A stretch of 64,000 nucleotides of DNA. It comes from Psychrobacter urativorans (GTDB lineage: Bacteria; Pseudomonadota; Gammaproteobacteria; Pseudomonadales; Moraxellaceae). The position numbers and the translations under genes were made by a program. The notes beneath the pieces are model-generated. The model was not told the DNA's origin and ran no database searches. It saw nothing but the letters and a program-made list of their open reading frames with translations. Shown here piece after piece: positions 61,667-64,000 of the stretch; the stretch's first letter is position 1, and the number at the start of each line of letters is the position of its first letter. The stretch spans positions 310,001-374,000 of the forward strand of contig NZ_CP012678.1 of assembly GCF_001298525.1 (NCBI RefSeq). The letters run 5' to 3'.

Positions 61667-62939
61667 AGTGTGCACCCACTTTTGTAATTCTTTGAATATT
61701 AGCTAAATTGGCATTTTCTGAGATAAATCGGCTGGCATATAAGTATGGCATAGTACTATTGAGCGACCAGCCCGCCATCTTTCTTAAACTTTCAATAGAG
61801 TTCTCCATTGCCTGCGCCTTGTTGTAACTGCCCAAATATGATTGATAACTATGTTTAAGCATCATATACGCCCATGTATGCCGAAGAATATGAGCTGAAA
61901 TTTTATCAATTGAATCTACATAATTCTTGTCAAAGAACTGAGGATACTTACTTTTTATCTTCTCGTTTATCGTAGCTATGAGCTTTTTAAGACCTGATTT
62001 ACTAAGAGGCGCGTAGGGTGCTTGTAAGGACAGAAATAGCATGTGGCTTTTAGAATCTCGAGATCTGATATTATTGATATACATGTGAATAAATTGAGCA
62101 TCACGTTTTTCTAATAATATGGTTCGAACGGATTGAGCGTTTTTAATCTGCGGCTTTGATATACGGGTATCTGTTCTATCTTGTGTATCAGTTATTAGCA
62201 GATAGGTGTTATGTGTTTTTAAATCAGTCTTAATTGAGTTAAGAGTTAAGAGTAGTAGCTCGCCAGTCCTTAAGCCATAGTTCAAAAGCAGATGTACAAT
62301 GAGAAAATTTCTTAACTGCGCATCTTTATTCTTAAACAAGGTTTCTAGTGCTTTTGGCGAAATAATAGAATATAGAGCTTCTTTCATTTCCTCTGTAAGA
62401 CTTTTAAAGTTTGTCCCGTTTTTATGGGCTTTATGGTGATTAGAGGATAAGTTTTTGACAACATCAGCCTTTCGGGAAAGTGTAGATTTATATCTAGCTA
62501 TTTCAGGGCTTATAGATTTACCGTGTACTTGACTAAAGGTATCTAATAAATAGTTCAAATAGCTAAGAATAGCGCGCAAACGATGTGCAAGCGTATTGTA
62601 ATTAAATGAAGGATTGTTTCCCAATCGAATTAGCTTCTGATCAATTTCCTGTATATTTTCTAAATATAGTATAAAGCTGTCTATTTCTTTAATCATCAAT
62701 TCTGGATTTGATTTATATTCACGAAAATAATCGCAGAATGACTGATCATGCTTTTCTCGCCAAAATTCATACCATTGCTTGATGCCTTGTAAATAAGCTT
62801 GTTGTGTTGATTCACTTTTAAATCTTAATGAGCTATTGATATAGAGCATAGGATATAGACACGGAAGTGTAGTAGTACTGTCAAACAATAAGCTAAGCTG
62901 ATTTGAGTTGTTTAGTGTAATAGATTTTATTTTCAACAT
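61656..62939 (-). CDS. intA: Tyrosine recombinase (IntA-like)
   Basis: A 427 aa integrase from ATG 62939 (a TTG three codons upstream is also possible). Core-binding domain at about 45-160; catalytic domain with R in LLNYGLRTGELLLLTLNSIK, H-x-x-R in KISAHILRHTWAYMMLKHSY, W in RKMAGWSLNSTMPYLYASRF and nucleophile Tyr in the same segment, a full R-H-R-H/W-Y set. First gene of the four-gene module. It probably performs excision and integration at element ends, one of which should lie just upstream, between about 62950 and 63075. Confidence 0.88.
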   Translation of the reverse strand: MLKIKSITLNNSNQLSLLFDSTTTLPCLYPMLYINSSLRFKSESTQQAYLQGIKQWYEFWREKHDQSFCDYFREYKSNPELMIKEIDSFILYLENIQEIDQKLIRLGNNPSFNYNTLAHRLRAILSYLNYLLDTFSQVHGKSISPEIARYKSTLSRKADVVKNLSSNHHKAHKNGTNFKSLTEEMKEALYSIISPKALETLFKNKDAQLRNFLIVHLLLNYGLRTGELLLLTLNSIKTDLKTHNTYLLITDTQDRTDTRISKPQIKNAQSVRTILLEKRDAQFIHMYINNIRSRDSKSHMLFLSLQAPYAPLSKSGLKKLIATINEKIKSKYPQFFDKNYVDSIDKISAHILRHTWAYMMLKHSYQSYLGSYNKAQAMENSIESLRKMAGWSLNSTMPYLYASRFISENANLANIQRITKVGAHYDQ

Positions 62940-63074
62940 TTGAATCAAAACCTGCGAATATATGAAATTTTATATAGGTGTCTCTTACATTTTAATATTA
63001 TATTAATACTCTCTATAAAGCAATGATATTTGCTCAAGTTCATAGGTAATAGTAATTATTTATTGATCATATTA

Positions 63075-63871
63075 GGGCGTGTTGAATATTGGGAGTAAAC
63101 TGCTGACAAAAAATAGCGAACGGTTAATCTTTAAGTTCTCACACCAAAAGATCGCGTTCGCTATGCCTCGCACCATGCTCAAAGATGAACACTGGACTAG
63201 ACTAAGACCTATCTTACTAGAACTGAATGTTTATGATAAAAGAAATCTGAGATAAACAGTTGAAGGTATTCTGTATAGGATGCGGGTTGGTTGCCCTTGG
63301 CGTGACTTACCCGAAAATTTTGGTAAGCCTAATACCATCTACAAAGCTTACCAACGCTGGTTTCTCTGGGTTTTTATTGATGGTACTCATATTAAAGCAT
63401 ATCAGTGGTGGTAATGAGAACCTGCAAGGTATTATTAGCAAAAGTGTGGCAGGACGTGCTACTAAGATCCATTTAGCAGTTGATGCTCATGGTAACCCAA
63501 TCACTTTTATCTTATCAGATGGCACCACTCATGATGTGAAGGTAGCACCAGACTTAATTGATAACATAGATTTGAGCGCAACAGTGACTGTATGCGCCGA
63601 TAAGGATGATGATTCTGAGGCACTGCGGGCGCATATTAAACAAGCAGGGACACGTGATAACATCCCTCGAAAACGAAATACGAAGTCCTTTAACGACCAT
63701 ATGAATTGGGACTTGTACAAAGTCCGCCACTTAGTAGAAAACGCTTTCGCTAAACTAAAAAACTATAGAGCCGTTGCCACCAGATTTGATAAGCTCAAGC
63801 AAAGTTGTGAGAATACGGTGGCTTTAGCTTGTGCGTATCTCTGGTTGAAATTATGAATGTTCAACACGCCC
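63075..63871 (+). mobile_element. IS5-family insertion sequence, decayed
   Basis: About 0.8 kb element with terminal inverted repeats GGGCGTGTTGAATATT and GGGCGTGTTGAACATT (15 of 16 match). TA on both sides is a likely target duplication. The transposase inside is disrupted. It lies between the intA leader and the integrase at the window edge. Confidence 0.85.
63163..63856 (+). pseudogene. IS5-family transposase, broken
   Basis: Begins MPRTMLKDEHWTRLRPILLE, with a TAA after KRNLR. The same frame continues TVEGILYRMRVGCPWRDLPE and WVFIDGTHIKAYQ (first catalytic Asp), with an internal deletion after YQRWF and a frameshift near 63415. The second part reads KSVAGRATKIHLAVDAHGNP, VCADKDDDSEALRAHI and HLVENAFAKLKNYRAVATRF (Asp and Glu motifs). 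At least one stop, one deletion and one frameshift, so inactive. Confidence 0.85.
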
Positions 63872-63945
63872 TAATAAAGCTTGTGATAGACACTACAGTC
63901 AAAAGACTATTATCGCTGAGCGCTAATCCTAAAATAAAGTAATAG

Positions 63946-64000
63946 TTATGTTGAATTTCGGAGCTTATCTATATAGTCAGCCCAGTCTTGCATCATTTGT
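63946..64000 (-). CDS. C-terminal end of a phage/P4-type integrase (partial)
   Basis: Seventeen codons before a TAA at 63946-63948 read QMMQDWADYIDKLRNST. This is the typical last helix of P4-like tyrosine integrases (MMQxWADYLDxL). The rest lies beyond the window edge. If right, the gene's start, and possibly a tRNA attachment site, lies to the right and the island extends left into this window. Identification rests on one short motif. Confidence 0.5.
   Translation of the reverse strand, partial: QMMQDWADYIDKLRNST

Overview
The window looks like accessory-rich chromosome of an AT-rich gammaproteobacterium. Gene content (LysE/EamA/MocR exporter modules, ThrH, DUF1272, degraded IS3/IS5/IS630 elements) suggests Moraxellaceae, most likely Psychrobacter; this is inferred from protein character, not a database match. 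No rRNA, tRNA or CRISPR array was recognised. Decay is widespread: several genes carry in-frame stops and there are at least four insertion-sequence remnants. Both edges cut genes: a possible kinase-like gene on the left and the end of a probable phage/P4-type integrase on the right.

Region by region. 1-5250: an IS3-family element lies inside a truncated IS630-like element, followed by small hypothetical genes, a small Xre-type regulator with operator-like repeats, a YciI-like gene, an IS3 remnant and a small secreted cysteine protein next to a two-helix membrane protein. 5322-7611: a HExxH protein, a lipoprotein and a secreted thermonuclease. 7904-14979: a co-directional cassette of DEDDh exonuclease-BRCT (broken by an in-frame TAA), TerB-N/TerB/TerB-C protein, DUF2791 (BrxD-like) ATPase and Lhr-like SF2 helicase. 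It is probably a DNA-processing stress or anti-phage system and is the strongest candidate for an under-described system here.

15380-31500: an envelope island with four paralogous lipoprotein serpins. Their reactive-centre loops differ, and they are interleaved with small lipoproteins, Sel1-repeat proteins, a DUF4825 lipoprotein and a beta-propeller-like lipoprotein. Repeated leader sequences show it grew by local duplication. All four serpins would sit on the outside of the inner membrane or in the outer membrane, where they could trap proteases reaching the periplasm or surface.

31697-55768: a compact ABC protein, then a run of small-molecule export, detoxification and regulatory genes: LysE/EamA/MFS exporters, GNATs, TPMT, AraC and TetR regulators, three MocR-type (GntR-aminotransferase) regulators, PaiB-like, PfpI, PhzF, isochorismatase-like and amidotransferase genes. 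Several regulator/exporter pairs are divergent with visible dyads or repeats between them; two MocR paralogues share an identical 15-bp upstream motif.

55843-64000: a degraded UvrD-like helicase fragment, then four overlapping minus-strand genes (tyrosine recombinase, recombinase-fold protein, large tyrosine recombinase, small protein). This matches the intA-tfp-intB-srap module of strand-biased circularizing integrative elements. Next come a decayed IS5-family copy and the last 17 codons of another integrase. Together these suggest much of the window is mobile-island DNA.
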